Below, in pieces: positions 52,253 to 59,742 of a stretch of 64,000 nucleotides of DNA. The DNA comes from an uncultured Collinsella sp. (lineage in GTDB: Bacteria > Actinomycetota > Coriobacteriia > Coriobacteriales > Coriobacteriaceae). The number at the start of each line of letters is the position of its first letter. Within the stretch, counting starts at the first letter, position 1. The notes beneath the pieces are model-generated. The model saw nothing but the letters and a program-made list of their open reading frames with translations, did no database searches and had not been told where the DNA came from. A program made the position numbers and the translations under genes. Location of the stretch: assembly GCA_902479135.1 (NCBI GenBank), contig CABSNU010000008.1, positions 1-64,000 of the forward strand, in the 5' to 3' direction.

Positions 52253-52909
52253 GTGAACGAGACCGTACGCCGCTTTTTGCCGATGGTCGATTTCTTGGAG
52301 CAGATACTCGGTAAGAACAGCGAGATCGTGCTGCACGATTTCTCGGATCCCGACCACGCCATCGTCGATATTCGCAACGGCATCGTGAGTGGCCGCAAGG
52401 TCGGCGGTCCCGCCACCGATCTGGCGCTCAAGATCATGCACGACCCCAAGTATCGCGACCTGCCGTTTATTACGGGCTACGAGGGCCGCGGCGCCGGAGG
52501 CAAGACGCTGGAGTCCGCGACGTTCTTTATCCGCGAGGATGACGAGATCGTCGGTATGCTCTGCGTCAACACCGACCTCTCGACCGTACGCTCCATCAAC
52601 GCCATGGCGCAGCAGCTCATGGCGTGCTTCGACGCAGCGCCGACGCGCACGGAGCCCGCCCCTATCGAGGTCGAAAGCCTTTCGGAGTCCACCCAGGAGC
52701 TCATCGACCGCAGCATTGCCGAGTTGCTGAGCGCGCGCGGGCTGGATGTAGCGTCGCTTGGTCAGAGCGACCGCGTGGACGTCATTCGCCACCTCAACGG
52801 CAACGGGGTGTTCATGCTCAAGGGCGCTGTGGCCTGCGCCGCCACCGCGCTGGGCATCTCGGAGCCCAGCGTCTACCGCTACCTGCAAAAAGTCCGCAAG
52901 GATGGCTAA
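52253..52909 (+). CDS. YheO/DauR-type transcriptional regulator (second copy)
   Basis: 218 residues, a paralogue of the regulator at 32148. The N-terminal PAS-like YheO domain shows SEIVLHDFSDPDHAIVDI and IVSGRKVGGP; the C-terminal helix-turn-helix includes RHLNGNGVFMLKGAVACAA and GISEPSVYRYLQKVRKDG, a clearer recognition helix than in the first copy. The start is GTG at 52253, six bases after AAGGAG; the frame is open to 52112 but without a binding site. It faces the permease unit and probably controls it. Ligand unknown. Confidence 0.87.
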   Translation: MNETVRRFLPMVDFLEQILGKNSEIVLHDFSDPDHAIVDIRNGIVSGRKVGGPATDLALKIMHDPKYRDLPFITGYEGRGAGGKTLESATFFIREDDEIVGMLCVNTDLSTVRSINAMAQQLMACFDAAPTRTEPAPIEVESLSESTQELIDRSIAELLSARGLDVASLGQSDRVDVIRHLNGNGVFMLKGAVACAATALGISEPSVYRYLQKVRKDG

Positions 52910-52956
52910 CGAGCAAAATGGAGCGCGGCTCCACAAGCGATTCGTCACTTGACAAA

Positions 52957-52988
52957 AGACCCTGCAGCTCGCACGCGCTGCAGGGTCT
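52957..52988. terminator. Bidirectional terminator between the regulator and ridA
   Basis: Perfect 11-bp stem AGACCCTGCAG (52957-52967) with CTGCAGGGTCT (52978-52988). T residues follow on the plus strand and A residues precede, so it can stop both convergent genes. Confidence 0.9.
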
Positions 52989-53021
52989 TTTTGCATGTCA
53001 TGTTTAGTTGTGGCCAACGCC

Positions 53022-53399
53022 TTAGAGAGCGGCGACGACCTCGATCTCGACCAGACCGCCAGCCGGAAGAGCGGCAACCTGGAAAGCGCTGCGCGCGGGG
53101 AACGGGGCCTCGAACTTGGAGGCGTAGATCTCGTTTACGGCAGCGAAGTCGGCAATGTCAGCCAGGTAGACTGTGGTCTTGACGACATCGGCAAAGGTGG
53201 CGCCGGCAGCGGTCAGCAGGGCCTCGACGTTAGCAAGGGACTGCTTGGCCTGGGCCTCGACGCCCTCGGGCATCTTGCCAGTTGCGGGATCGATGCCCAG
53301 CTGGCCGGACAGGAACACCATGTTGCCGGTCTGGATACCAGGGGAATACGGGCCGATGGCTGCGGGTGCGTTATCGGAAGACACGACGGTCTTGCTCAT
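53022..53399 (-). CDS. ridA: RidA family reactive enamine/imine deaminase
   Basis: Hydrolyses 2-aminoacrylate and related imines. 125 residues, normal size. Signatures: NAPAAIGPYSPGIQTGNMVF near the start, the binding arginine in FPARSAFQVAALPAGGLVEI near residue 103, ending EIEVVAAL. The start MSKTVV at 53399 has AAGGAG upstream; the same frame stays open much further upstream but that part has no family match. It is fitting in this cluster, since diaminopropionate ammonia-lyase releases an aminoacrylate intermediate. Confidence 0.95.
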   Translation of the reverse strand: MSKTVVSSDNAPAAIGPYSPGIQTGNMVFLSGQLGIDPATGKMPEGVEAQAKQSLANVEALLTAAGATFADVVKTTVYLADIADFAAVNEIYASKFEAPFPARSAFQVAALPAGGLVEIEVVAAL

Positions 53400-53597
53400 G
53401 TTTTTCTCCTTACAAGTAAAAGGGAACGGGAGCGCGGCGTTCACACCGGGAGGCACAGTTCGGTCTGAACACCGCGCTTGATTGGGATAGTAGGGGATGA
53501 GTTTGCCCGATGCAAGATAATTATCACCATGCGAGAATATTTTATCGACCAACGGCGCTTGTCGGCCGCTGAACGGCATGACCGGACGGTGAAGCTC

Positions 53598-53669
53598 AAA
53601 ATGATCCGTTTTCCTCCGTCCCCATCGGATCAGGTGATCCATAGGGGACGGAGGAAAACGGATCATTTT
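53598..53669. repeat. Perfect 26-bp inverted repeat upstream of the second U32 gene
   Basis: Arms 53598-53623 and 53644-53669 pair without mismatch; each contains CCTCCGTCCCC or its complement, and the loop is 20 bases. The 376-bp gap between ridA and the U32 gene holds this element and a -10-like TATACT (53738-53743) with no good -35; nothing else is seen. Confidence 0.85.
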
Positions 53670-53775
53670 TGCTACAAGGGCTGCTGAAGACTTTATCCTG
53701 CTTGGACTGCGGGCATCGTCCGCCGCGACGGCCCCACTATACTTTTGGGTATCTGAGCATTTTGAAAGGCAGGAT

Positions 53776-56271
53776 ATGACCGCAACCGCCAGCCGAACCA
53801 CCAACCGCAGACCCGAGCTATTGGCTCCCGCCGGAGGGCCCGAGCCCTTTGCCGCCGCACTCGCCGCAGGCGCCGACGCCATCTACTGCGGCATGGGCAG
53901 CTTCAACGCCCGTCGCAAGGCAACCAACTTTACCGACGAGGCCTTTGAACAGGCGTGCCGCGCCGCGCACCTGGCCGGCTCGCGCGTCTACGTCACGGTG
54001 AACATCGTCATCAAGCAGTCCGAGATGGGCGATGCGCTGCAGCTTATCCATCGCTGCTCCACACTGGGTGCCGATGCCTTCATCATCCAGGACTGGGGCC
54101 TGTTCTTTGAGGTCAAGCGCACGATGCCCGGCATCGAGACGCACATCTCAACCCAGGCGAACATCCACGACGACCGCGGAACCCTTTGGTGCCGCGAGCA
54201 GGGCGCCGACCGCGTGACCCTCTCGCGCGAACTTTCCATCGACGAGATTGCCGCCATTCACAAGGCCGCGCCCGATGTGGACCTCGAGGTCTTTAGCCAC
54301 GGCGCCATCTGCTTTTGCTACTCGGGCCTATGCCTGCTGTCGAGCTTTGCCATGGCGGGCCGCTCGGCCAACCGCGGCATGTGCGCCCAGCCCTGCCGCC
54401 TGCCTTACGAACTGATTGACGAGAACGGTCGCTCGCTCTCCCCTGCCGGTCGCGAGCGCGCGCTGTGCCCGCGCGACACCAACACTTCGCAGCTTGTTCG
54501 CCGTCTGTATGACGCCGGCGCCGCATCGCTCAAGCTCGAGGGCCGCATGAAGGCCCCCGATTACGTGTATTCCATCGTCGACGTGTATCGTCATCAGATT
54601 GATGACATGCTGGCCGATGTTTCGACCTCTAAGGATGAAGAGGCCGCCCGCCAGCGCCAGCTCAAGCGCTGCTTTAACCGTGACTTTACGCACGCCTACC
54701 AAGACGGTACCTCGGGTGACGAGATGATGAGCTACGAGCGCTCCAACAACCGCGGCCAGATCGTGGGCACGGTGCTGGGCAGCCGTCTGGCCAACCGCGA
54801 TGTGCGCGGCCTCAAGCCCGACGATCGCCGTCGCCGCGCCGCCATCGCCCGCATTGAACTGTTTGAGCCCGTGGGCAAGGGCGACCTGCTGGAGCTTCGC
54901 CACGATGACGAGTTTGACCAGTTCCTGACCACCATTGCCGCCGAGGATGCCGCCGCGGGCGATGTCATCGAGTGCCGCGTGCCCCGAAGCATGCCCGAGG
55001 GCTGCCGCGTGCGCGTGATTCGAAGCCAGCGCGCCATTGACGCCGCCGGCGCCGCGCTCAAGCGCGATGTGCTGCGCCGCCGCGCCGTAGACGTGTCCGT
55101 TGTGGCGCGTCTGGGCGAGCCGTTTGCCGTTACGCTCACCTGTTGCGACGATCCTTCGCTTACGGCCACGGCCACGGGCTTTACCGTCGAGGCTGCCAAG
55201 ACCCGCGCCGTCGAGGCATCAGACCTGGTTGAGCACGTCGGGCGCATGGGCTCCTCTCCCTTTGAGGCCGCAAGCTTTGACGTTTCGCTCGACGCCGGCT
55301 GCGGTATGGGCTTTTCCGCCGTGCACAAGGTGCGCGCCGCCGCTTGTAAGGCGCTGGAAGAGGCCATTCTGGCACCGTACGAGGAGCGCGCAAAAACGCT
55401 CGAGCTGCCGGCGATTGTAACCAGTGATTCCCGCCCCGCACCCGAGCACTACCGCGATGAGCCGCAGATTTGCGCCACCGTCACCTCGCTCGAGGCCGCC
55501 GAGGCCGCTCGCGCCGAGGGTGTAACGCGCATCTACATGACCACCGACGCGCTCGATGCGGCCGAGCTCTCCCCCGCCGATGCATTTGAGCAGGGCATCG
55601 TACCCGTGCTCGACGAGGTCTGCCGCGCCGTTGACCACGTACGCGTCGACCCATGGGTTGTTGCCGGCGCCACGGTCGCTATTGGCAACATCTCTGAGCT
55701 TGCCCTGGCCGCCCAGGTTGGCGCCACGGCCGAGATTCGCTCTTGCCTGCCGGTGCACAACACGCCCTGCATGGAGGCGCTTGCCGAGCGCGGAGCCGGT
55801 GCGTTTTGGCTCTCGCCCGAGATCACGCTCGACGAGATTGTCTCGCTCGGCGCCGCCGCGCCCGCGGCTCTGGGCATCACCGTCTTTGGCCGCCCGCGCG
55901 TCATGACGAGCGAGCACTGCATCCTGCAGGTGGCCAATGGCTGCATCCACGATTGCGCCAACTGCCGCCTGCGCGTCCGCAAGCTGTCGCTCAAGAATAT
56001 CGACGGCAAGGTCATGCCCGTGCGCACCGACATCCATGGCCGCTCTCGCTTGTACGACGCCTACCCCATCGACCTTACGCCGCAGGTACCGCAGTTGCTC
56101 GACGCCGGCGTCCGTCGTCTTATGGTCGACGGAACCTTGCTCGAGGCCGATGAGATTGGTCGTGCCGTCGCTCGCGTCCGTCGCGCCGTCGAGGCAGCTC
56201 AAGCCGGCCGCAAGCCCACCGCCCGTCTGCGCGGAGCAACCTCGGGCTGCATGTTTGTGGGAATCAGTTAA
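53776..56271 (+). CDS. U32 family protein with extended C-terminus (second paralogue)
   Basis: 831-residue U32 family protein. The core LLAPAGGPEPFAAALAAGAD begins near residue 16, followed by VTLSRELSIDEI, FSHGAICFCYSGLCLLS near residue 174 and NRGMCAQPCRLPYELIDENG. A collagenase-like/DUF3656-type central part and a second barrel-like repeat (from about residue 560) follow, with cysteines in EHCILQVANGCIHDCANC near residue 714, a likely iron-sulfur site as in UbiU and RlhA relatives. Probably an RNA or cofactor hydroxylase. 15 bases before the pseudouridine synthase, so both may act on rRNA or tRNA. Confidence 0.88.
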   Translation: MTATASRTTNRRPELLAPAGGPEPFAAALAAGADAIYCGMGSFNARRKATNFTDEAFEQACRAAHLAGSRVYVTVNIVIKQSEMGDALQLIHRCSTLGADAFIIQDWGLFFEVKRTMPGIETHISTQANIHDDRGTLWCREQGADRVTLSRELSIDEIAAIHKAAPDVDLEVFSHGAICFCYSGLCLLSSFAMAGRSANRGMCAQPCRLPYELIDENGRSLSPAGRERALCPRDTNTSQLVRRLYDAGAASLKLEGRMKAPDYVYSIVDVYRHQIDDMLADVSTSKDEEAARQRQLKRCFNRDFTHAYQDGTSGDEMMSYERSNNRGQIVGTVLGSRLANRDVRGLKPDDRRRRAAIARIELFEPVGKGDLLELRHDDEFDQFLTTIAAEDAAAGDVIECRVPRSMPEGCRVRVIRSQRAIDAAGAALKRDVLRRRAVDVSVVARLGEPFAVTLTCCDDPSLTATATGFTVEAAKTRAVEASDLVEHVGRMGSSPFEAASFDVSLDAGCGMGFSAVHKVRAAACKALEEAILAPYEERAKTLELPAIVTSDSRPAPEHYRDEPQICATVTSLEAAEAARAEGVTRIYMTTDALDAAELSPADAFEQGIVPVLDEVCRAVDHVRVDPWVVAGATVAIGNISELALAAQVGATAEIRSCLPVHNTPCMEALAERGAGAFWLSPEITLDEIVSLGAAAPAALGITVFGRPRVMTSEHCILQVANGCIHDCANCRLRVRKLSLKNIDGKVMPVRTDIHGRSRLYDAYPIDLTPQVPQLLDAGVRRLMVDGTLLEADEIGRAVARVRRAVEAAQAGRKPTARLRGATSGCMFVGIS

Positions 56272-56286
56272 CCGAAAGGCTTACAC

Positions 56287-56946
56287 GTGAACGAAGAACC
56301 TCAAGTCCTCTACTGCGACGCCTGGCTCATGGCCATCGACAAGCCCGCCGGTATGATCGTCCACGGCGACGGCACCGGCGAGCGCACACTTACCGACTAC
56401 GCCAGCGACCTGCTGCTGGCGATGGGCGACGGCTTTGCCGCGACCGACATGCAGCCGCTCAATCGCCTGGACCGTGACACCACCGGCGTGGTGCTGTTCT
56501 CGCTCGACAAGCAGACGCAGCCCGCCTTTGACCAGATGATTATCGACCACGCTTTCGAAAAGCACTACCTGGCGCTCGCCGAGGGCAAAATCGACTGGAA
56601 CGAAAAGCTCATCGACAAGCCCATCGCCCGCGACCGTCACGATAGCCGCAAGATGCGCGTCGGCGCCAGCGGCAAGCCGTCTCAAACGCGCGTGAAGGTG
56701 CTCAAGCGTCTTAAGAGCCGTCGTGGCCTGCCCACGCGCTCATATATCGAGGTCGAGCTGCTCACCGGCCGCAAACACCAGATCCGCGTGCACCTGGCAA
56801 GCGAGCATCATCCCCTGGTTGGCGACGACCTGTACGGAACGCCGCGCCCCTGCGGCCTCATGCTCCATGCCCACAGCGTGTCCTTTACGCATCCCGTAAC
56901 CGGCGAGCACATCCACATCGAAGCCCCCTGCCCCTGGAAGCCCTAA
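56287..56946 (+). CDS. RluA family pseudouridine synthase
   Basis: Forms pseudouridine in rRNA or tRNA. 219 residues, short form without an S4 domain. Motif NRLDRDTTGVVLFS near residue 60 carries the catalytic Asp (HRLD in most members, here NRLD). The second motif TGRKHQIRVHLAS lies near residue 160. The start is GTG (56287), with GAAAGG upstream. It forms a unit with the U32 gene just before it. The exact target site cannot be told. Confidence 0.92.
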   Translation: MNEEPQVLYCDAWLMAIDKPAGMIVHGDGTGERTLTDYASDLLLAMGDGFAATDMQPLNRLDRDTTGVVLFSLDKQTQPAFDQMIIDHAFEKHYLALAEGKIDWNEKLIDKPIARDRHDSRKMRVGASGKPSQTRVKVLKRLKSRRGLPTRSYIEVELLTGRKHQIRVHLASEHHPLVGDDLYGTPRPCGLMLHAHSVSFTHPVTGEHIHIEAPCPWKP

Positions 56947-56983
56947 ACCACCACAATGGGGACAGGCACCTTTGTGGTGGTTT
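56945..56983 (+). repeat. CCACCACAA hairpin repeat, copy 1, acting as terminator
   Basis: Arms AAACCACCACAA (56945-56956) and TTGTGGTGGTTT (56972-56983) enclose TGGGGACAGGCACC; a T-run follows. It overlaps the end of the pseudouridine synthase gene. The same 38 bases recur at 57315-57352, so it is a mobile or amplified hairpin that also serves as terminator. Confidence 0.8.
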
Positions 56984-57014
56984 TGCCGCGATGGCTCTGC
57001 CGGATTCCCAAACA

Positions 57015-57230
57015 TCTCGATCTGTAACAGCTAAAGCCCATTTTGCGGTCTATCTGTTACAGATCGAGACATTCGAATCCCCTCAAGGGAATAATCTCAA
57101 TCTGTAACAGTAACTCGGCAAAATCAGTCCCAGATGTTACAGATTGAGACAAAGGGACGGCGCGGTTCGTAAGTATCTCGATCTGTAACACCTAGCCCAC
57201 TTTTAACGGTCCAGTTGTTACAGACTTAGA
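57015..57230. repeat. Three tandem CTGTAACAG hairpins with 80-bp period
   Basis: Hairpins of 55 bases each at 57015-57069, 57095-57149 and 57176-57230, starting 80 and 81 bases apart. Arms are TCTCGATCTGTAACAG with its complement (first perfect, second perfect, third imperfect). Loops of 23-25 bases differ in sequence but stay the same length. The 428-bp gap between the pseudouridine synthase and the DeoR gene holds these and two CCACCACAA hairpins; no gene is seen. Confidence 0.85.
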
Positions 57231-57314
57231 CAAACCGGCAGACAACGAAAGCGGCGACGCCCGTGATGGACGTTGCCGCTTTTCTATTGAGAAAACTACT
57301 CGGTTTTCGTTACT

Positions 57315-57352
57315 AACCACCACAATGGGGACAGGCACCTTTGTGGTGGTTT
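57315..57352. repeat. CCACCACAA hairpin repeat, copy 2
   Basis: Same sequence as 56946-56983: arms AACCACCACAA and TTGTGGTGGTT around TGGGGACAGGCACC. It lies just beyond the DeoR gene stop and is followed by T on the plus strand and preceded by A/T-poor sequence on the minus strand. Confidence 0.8.
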
Positions 57353-57374
57353 TAGCCTTGTCCTGCCCCTGTCG

Positions 57375-58121
57375 CTAGACCGTGATGACGTTGTCCATCG
57401 ACTGGTACTTGGCGGGAACCTCGCCCGCGGTGATGATCGTTGCATCGCGGAAGTCCGCGAACTTGACGGGCGCCACCATGCCAAATTTACTGGCGTCCGA
57501 GATTACGAAGCGTTTAGCGGTATGACGCATCGAGATACGCTTGACCTGCGCCTCCTCGATATCGGGCGTCGTAAAGCCTTGCTCGGCGGCAATGCCGTTG
57601 GAACCCCAAAAACCGCAGTTAAAGTTGTAGCGGTCCAGGGTTGCCAGGGCATCGGGACCAACGAGCGCCTCAGTCTCGGGCTTGAGCTCGCCGCCCAGCA
57701 CCACGGTGCGCATGCCGCGCAGGGCAAGATGCTGAGCGTGGAGCACAGAATCGGTCACATAGGTGACGCCCTCGAGATGCGGAAGATGCTCGATGAGCCT
57801 GAGCGTCGTCGAGCCCGAATCGATATACACGAAGCTATCGGGCTCCACGAGAGCCGCGGCACGGGCGCAGATGCGCTCCTTGTCGTCGTTGTGGAGGTCG
57901 CTGCGTTCGCTGATCGTCAGGTCGCGCGTCACGTGCGCGCGCTCAAGGCTCGTGGCGCCTCCGTGCACTTTGGCAATGCGGTGCGCGCGATCAAGCGTCT
58001 GCAAGTCACGTCGAATGGTAGACGGCGTCACGCCCAGGGCCTCGGCAAGCTCCGGCACGGTAACCGAGCCAGCCTGCTGTACCATCGAAACGATTGCGTT
58101 GAGCCTATCTTCCGCAAGCAT
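57375..58121 (-). CDS. DeoR/GlpR family transcriptional regulator
   Basis: 248 residues. The N-terminal helix-turn-helix is VTVPELAEALGVTPSTIRRD (about residues 19-38), with the family signature AKVHGGA near residue 53. The C-terminal sugar-phosphate-binding domain (from about residue 70) has SFVYIDSGSTTLRLIEHL and FVISDASKFG. It is three bases after the oxidoreductase gene and its binding site GAGGAGG lies at that gene's end, so the two are one unit. It probably represses its own operon in response to a sugar phosphate. Confidence 0.92.
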   Translation of the reverse strand: MLAEDRLNAIVSMVQQAGSVTVPELAEALGVTPSTIRRDLQTLDRAHRIAKVHGGATSLERAHVTRDLTISERSDLHNDDKERICARAAALVEPDSFVYIDSGSTTLRLIEHLPHLEGVTYVTDSVLHAQHLALRGMRTVVLGGELKPETEALVGPDALATLDRYNFNCGFWGSNGIAAEQGFTTPDIEEAQVKRISMRHTAKRFVISDASKFGMVAPVKFADFRDATIITAGEVPAKYQSMDNVITV

Positions 58122-58124
58122 CTC

Positions 58125-59204
58125 TTACTCCTCCTCGGGGTACACAACTCCCCAATCAGCGCGGAGCTTGGTCATGAGCTCCATAACATCAGAAGCATAG
58201 CCCAGAAGCTCGTGCTTCGAATCGTCGCCGGCAACGGCCTTCTCCAAGTCGGCCATCTCATAGCACAGAGCGTAAGCCTCGGTACCAGCGTGGACCTCCT
58301 CGCGGTGACCGCCTGCGGTCCACACGATGGTCGCGTGATCGGCACGCGGATAGTCGTTGACCTCGATATAGCACTTGTCGAAGCTGATGACCGAACGCTT
58401 AGGCTGCTTGGAGTGGAGCGTAAGGCTCACGACGCCCAGCTGCTGCTCGGCGTTACGGCAGACAATACCGCCCGCGACGTCGACACCAGTCTCGCAGGTG
58501 TTGCCCAGGGACACGACCTCGGTGGGCTGACTGGCCATAAACAGGCGCATGACGGAGAGCGCGTACACGCCGATATCGAGCATGGCACCGCCGGCAAGAT
58601 TACGGTTGTAGAAGCGATTGGTCAGATCGCCGTACTCCTTATAGCTGCCAAAGTTGAGCTGGGCGAGGTTCATGCGGCCAAAGTCGCCCGCTTCCATGCG
58701 GCGGTGGAGCTCCTGATACAGCGGCATATGGAGCACCGTGGTGGCGTCCATAAGGACCACGTTGTGCTCGTCGGCGATGGCACGGGCCTCGTCGAGCTCA
58801 GCGGAGTTGAGGGTAATGGCCTTCTCGCAGAGCACGTGCTTGCCGGCGGCCAGCGCGGCACGCAGATAGGTGATGTGCGTGTTGTGCGGTGTGGTGATAT
58901 AGACGGCGTCGATGTTCGGATCAGCGTAGAGACCCTCAACCGTGTCGTACACCTTCTCGACGCCATACTGCTCGGCAAAAGCCTGGGCCTTGGACAGCGT
59001 ACGGTTGGCAACGCCAGCGAGCTTACGGCCGGCAAGGGCGAGGGACTGAGCCATCTGGTTGGCGATAACGCCGCAGCCGATCACGGCCCAACGGAGCTCG
59101 GGAGCCGTAAAGATGTCGTTAGGGAACGGCTTGTCCTGGACCGAAACGAACGCTGCCTTTGCCGCTGCCGCAGCATCGAGCGGAGCCTGTTTGGAATCTG
59201 CCAT
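58125..59204 (-). CDS. Gfo/Idh/MocA family oxidoreductase
   Basis: NAD(P)-dependent oxidoreductase, 359 residues. The Rossmann part reads WAVIGCGVIANQMAQSLAL near residue 34, with TPHNTHITYLRAALAAGKHV and CEKAITLNSAEL near residue 115, the EKP-like motif here being EKA. The C-terminal alpha/beta domain is complete (GGAMLDIGVYALS with the usual Asp and Tyr). Substrates in this family are sugars, inositols or dihydrodiols; not predictable here. ATG after AGGAGG. First gene of a unit with the DeoR regulator. Confidence 0.92.
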   Translation of the reverse strand: MADSKQAPLDAAAAAKAAFVSVQDKPFPNDIFTAPELRWAVIGCGVIANQMAQSLALAGRKLAGVANRTLSKAQAFAEQYGVEKVYDTVEGLYADPNIDAVYITTPHNTHITYLRAALAAGKHVLCEKAITLNSAELDEARAIADEHNVVLMDATTVLHMPLYQELHRRMEAGDFGRMNLAQLNFGSYKEYGDLTNRFYNRNLAGGAMLDIGVYALSVMRLFMASQPTEVVSLGNTCETGVDVAGGIVCRNAEQQLGVVSLTLHSKQPKRSVISFDKCYIEVNDYPRADHATIVWTAGGHREEVHAGTEAYALCYEMADLEKAVAGDDSKHELLGYASDVMELMTKLRADWGVVYPEEE

Positions 59205-59303
59205 TATGTGCCTCCTGTGTCATGGAACGTCTTGCATTTCTGACTGCTCTATATTCGCACAAATACGCGTGTATGTGCGTACTTTTGCGTATATTGCCGC
59301 TAA

Positions 59304-59322
59304 ACGGTCATTATTCGACCGT
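59304..59322. promoter_or_regulatory. Candidate operator upstream of the oxidoreductase-DeoR unit
   Basis: ACGGTC-N7-GACCGT (59304-59322) is a perfect dyad about 100 bases upstream of the start at 59204. Around it the word TAAACGG occurs twice, and CACAAATACGC-like words recur at 59256 and 59370. A DeoR-type protein could bind here. The 566-bp gap to rplX also holds the hairpins at 59454-59501 and 59545-59607, GTCCCC repeats and a terminator; no gene is seen. Confidence 0.4.
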
Positions 59323-59453
59323 AAACGGCGTATTTCTGCGCACGTTCACGCAATCCTGCGCAGACGAATACGCACAAACACGCACCATCAGATGGACAGA
59401 AAGACGGAAGAATCGGATCATCTGACTCCAAATGACTGTCCCAAACTGCCGGA

Positions 59454-59501
59454 AGGAAGGGAACGTCCCCGGTTGCCGGCACATGGGGACGTTCCCTTCC
59501 T
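59454..59501. repeat. Perfect 17-bp inverted repeat with GTCCCC arms
   Basis: AGGAAGGGAACGTCCCC (59454-59470) and GGGGACGTTCCCTTCCT (59485-59501) with a 14-base loop. The GTCCCC at the inner arm end is shared with the repeats at 1041-1072, 53618-53649, 56957-56964 and 59649-59696. Confidence 0.8.
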
Positions 59502-59544
59502 GCCATATCGATCCATGCGCCATACCGCCACAGACCCACTTAAT

Positions 59545-59607
59545 TTGCGGTGAAATAGGGATTATAGAGCCCCCTAGAGCCCATCATCAGTCCCTATTTC
59601 ACCGCAA
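59545..59607. repeat. Inverted repeat TTGCGGTGAAATA family, copy C
   Basis: Perfect 17-bp arms TTGCGGTGAAATAGGGA (59545-59561) and its complement (59591-59607), with a 29-base loop. The outer 13 bases equal those of copies A and B. It lies 164 bases from the rplX stop, at the right edge of the block that splits the ribosomal operon. Confidence 0.88.
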
Positions 59608-59618
59608 CATGGCTGAAG

Positions 59619-59705
59619 ACTGTCCCAAACGACTAGTCGTTTAAGAACGTCCCCAATGACTGCCAATCAACGGCCACTCATTTAAGTCTGTCCCCAATGA
59701 GTGGG
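59619..59705. repeat. GTCCCC-type double repeat near rplX
   Basis: Contains ACTAGT within CGACTAGTCGTTTAAGAACG and then CCCCAATGACT, almost identical to 1048-1079, and a second degenerate unit ending TGTCCCCAATGAGTGGGG. It sits between copy C and the rplX terminator. Confidence 0.7.
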
Positions 59706-59710
59706 GATAG

Positions 59711-59742
59711 AAAAAGGCCCGGGTGCCGTGGCATCCGGGCCT
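59711..59742 (-). terminator. Intrinsic terminator after rplX
   Basis: A 12-13-bp stem, AGGCCCGGGTGC with GCATCCGGGCCT (59715-59742, one G-U pair), followed on the minus strand by five T (59711-59715). It ends transcription of the proximal ribosomal half, where the uninterrupted operon would read on into rplE. Confidence 0.9.

Noticed and set aside
53400..53882. N-terminal extension of RidA
   Set aside because: The open frame continues to 53882, but RidA proteins are about 125 residues and the internal ATG at 53399 has a good ribosome binding site; the extension crosses a dispersed hairpin repeat.
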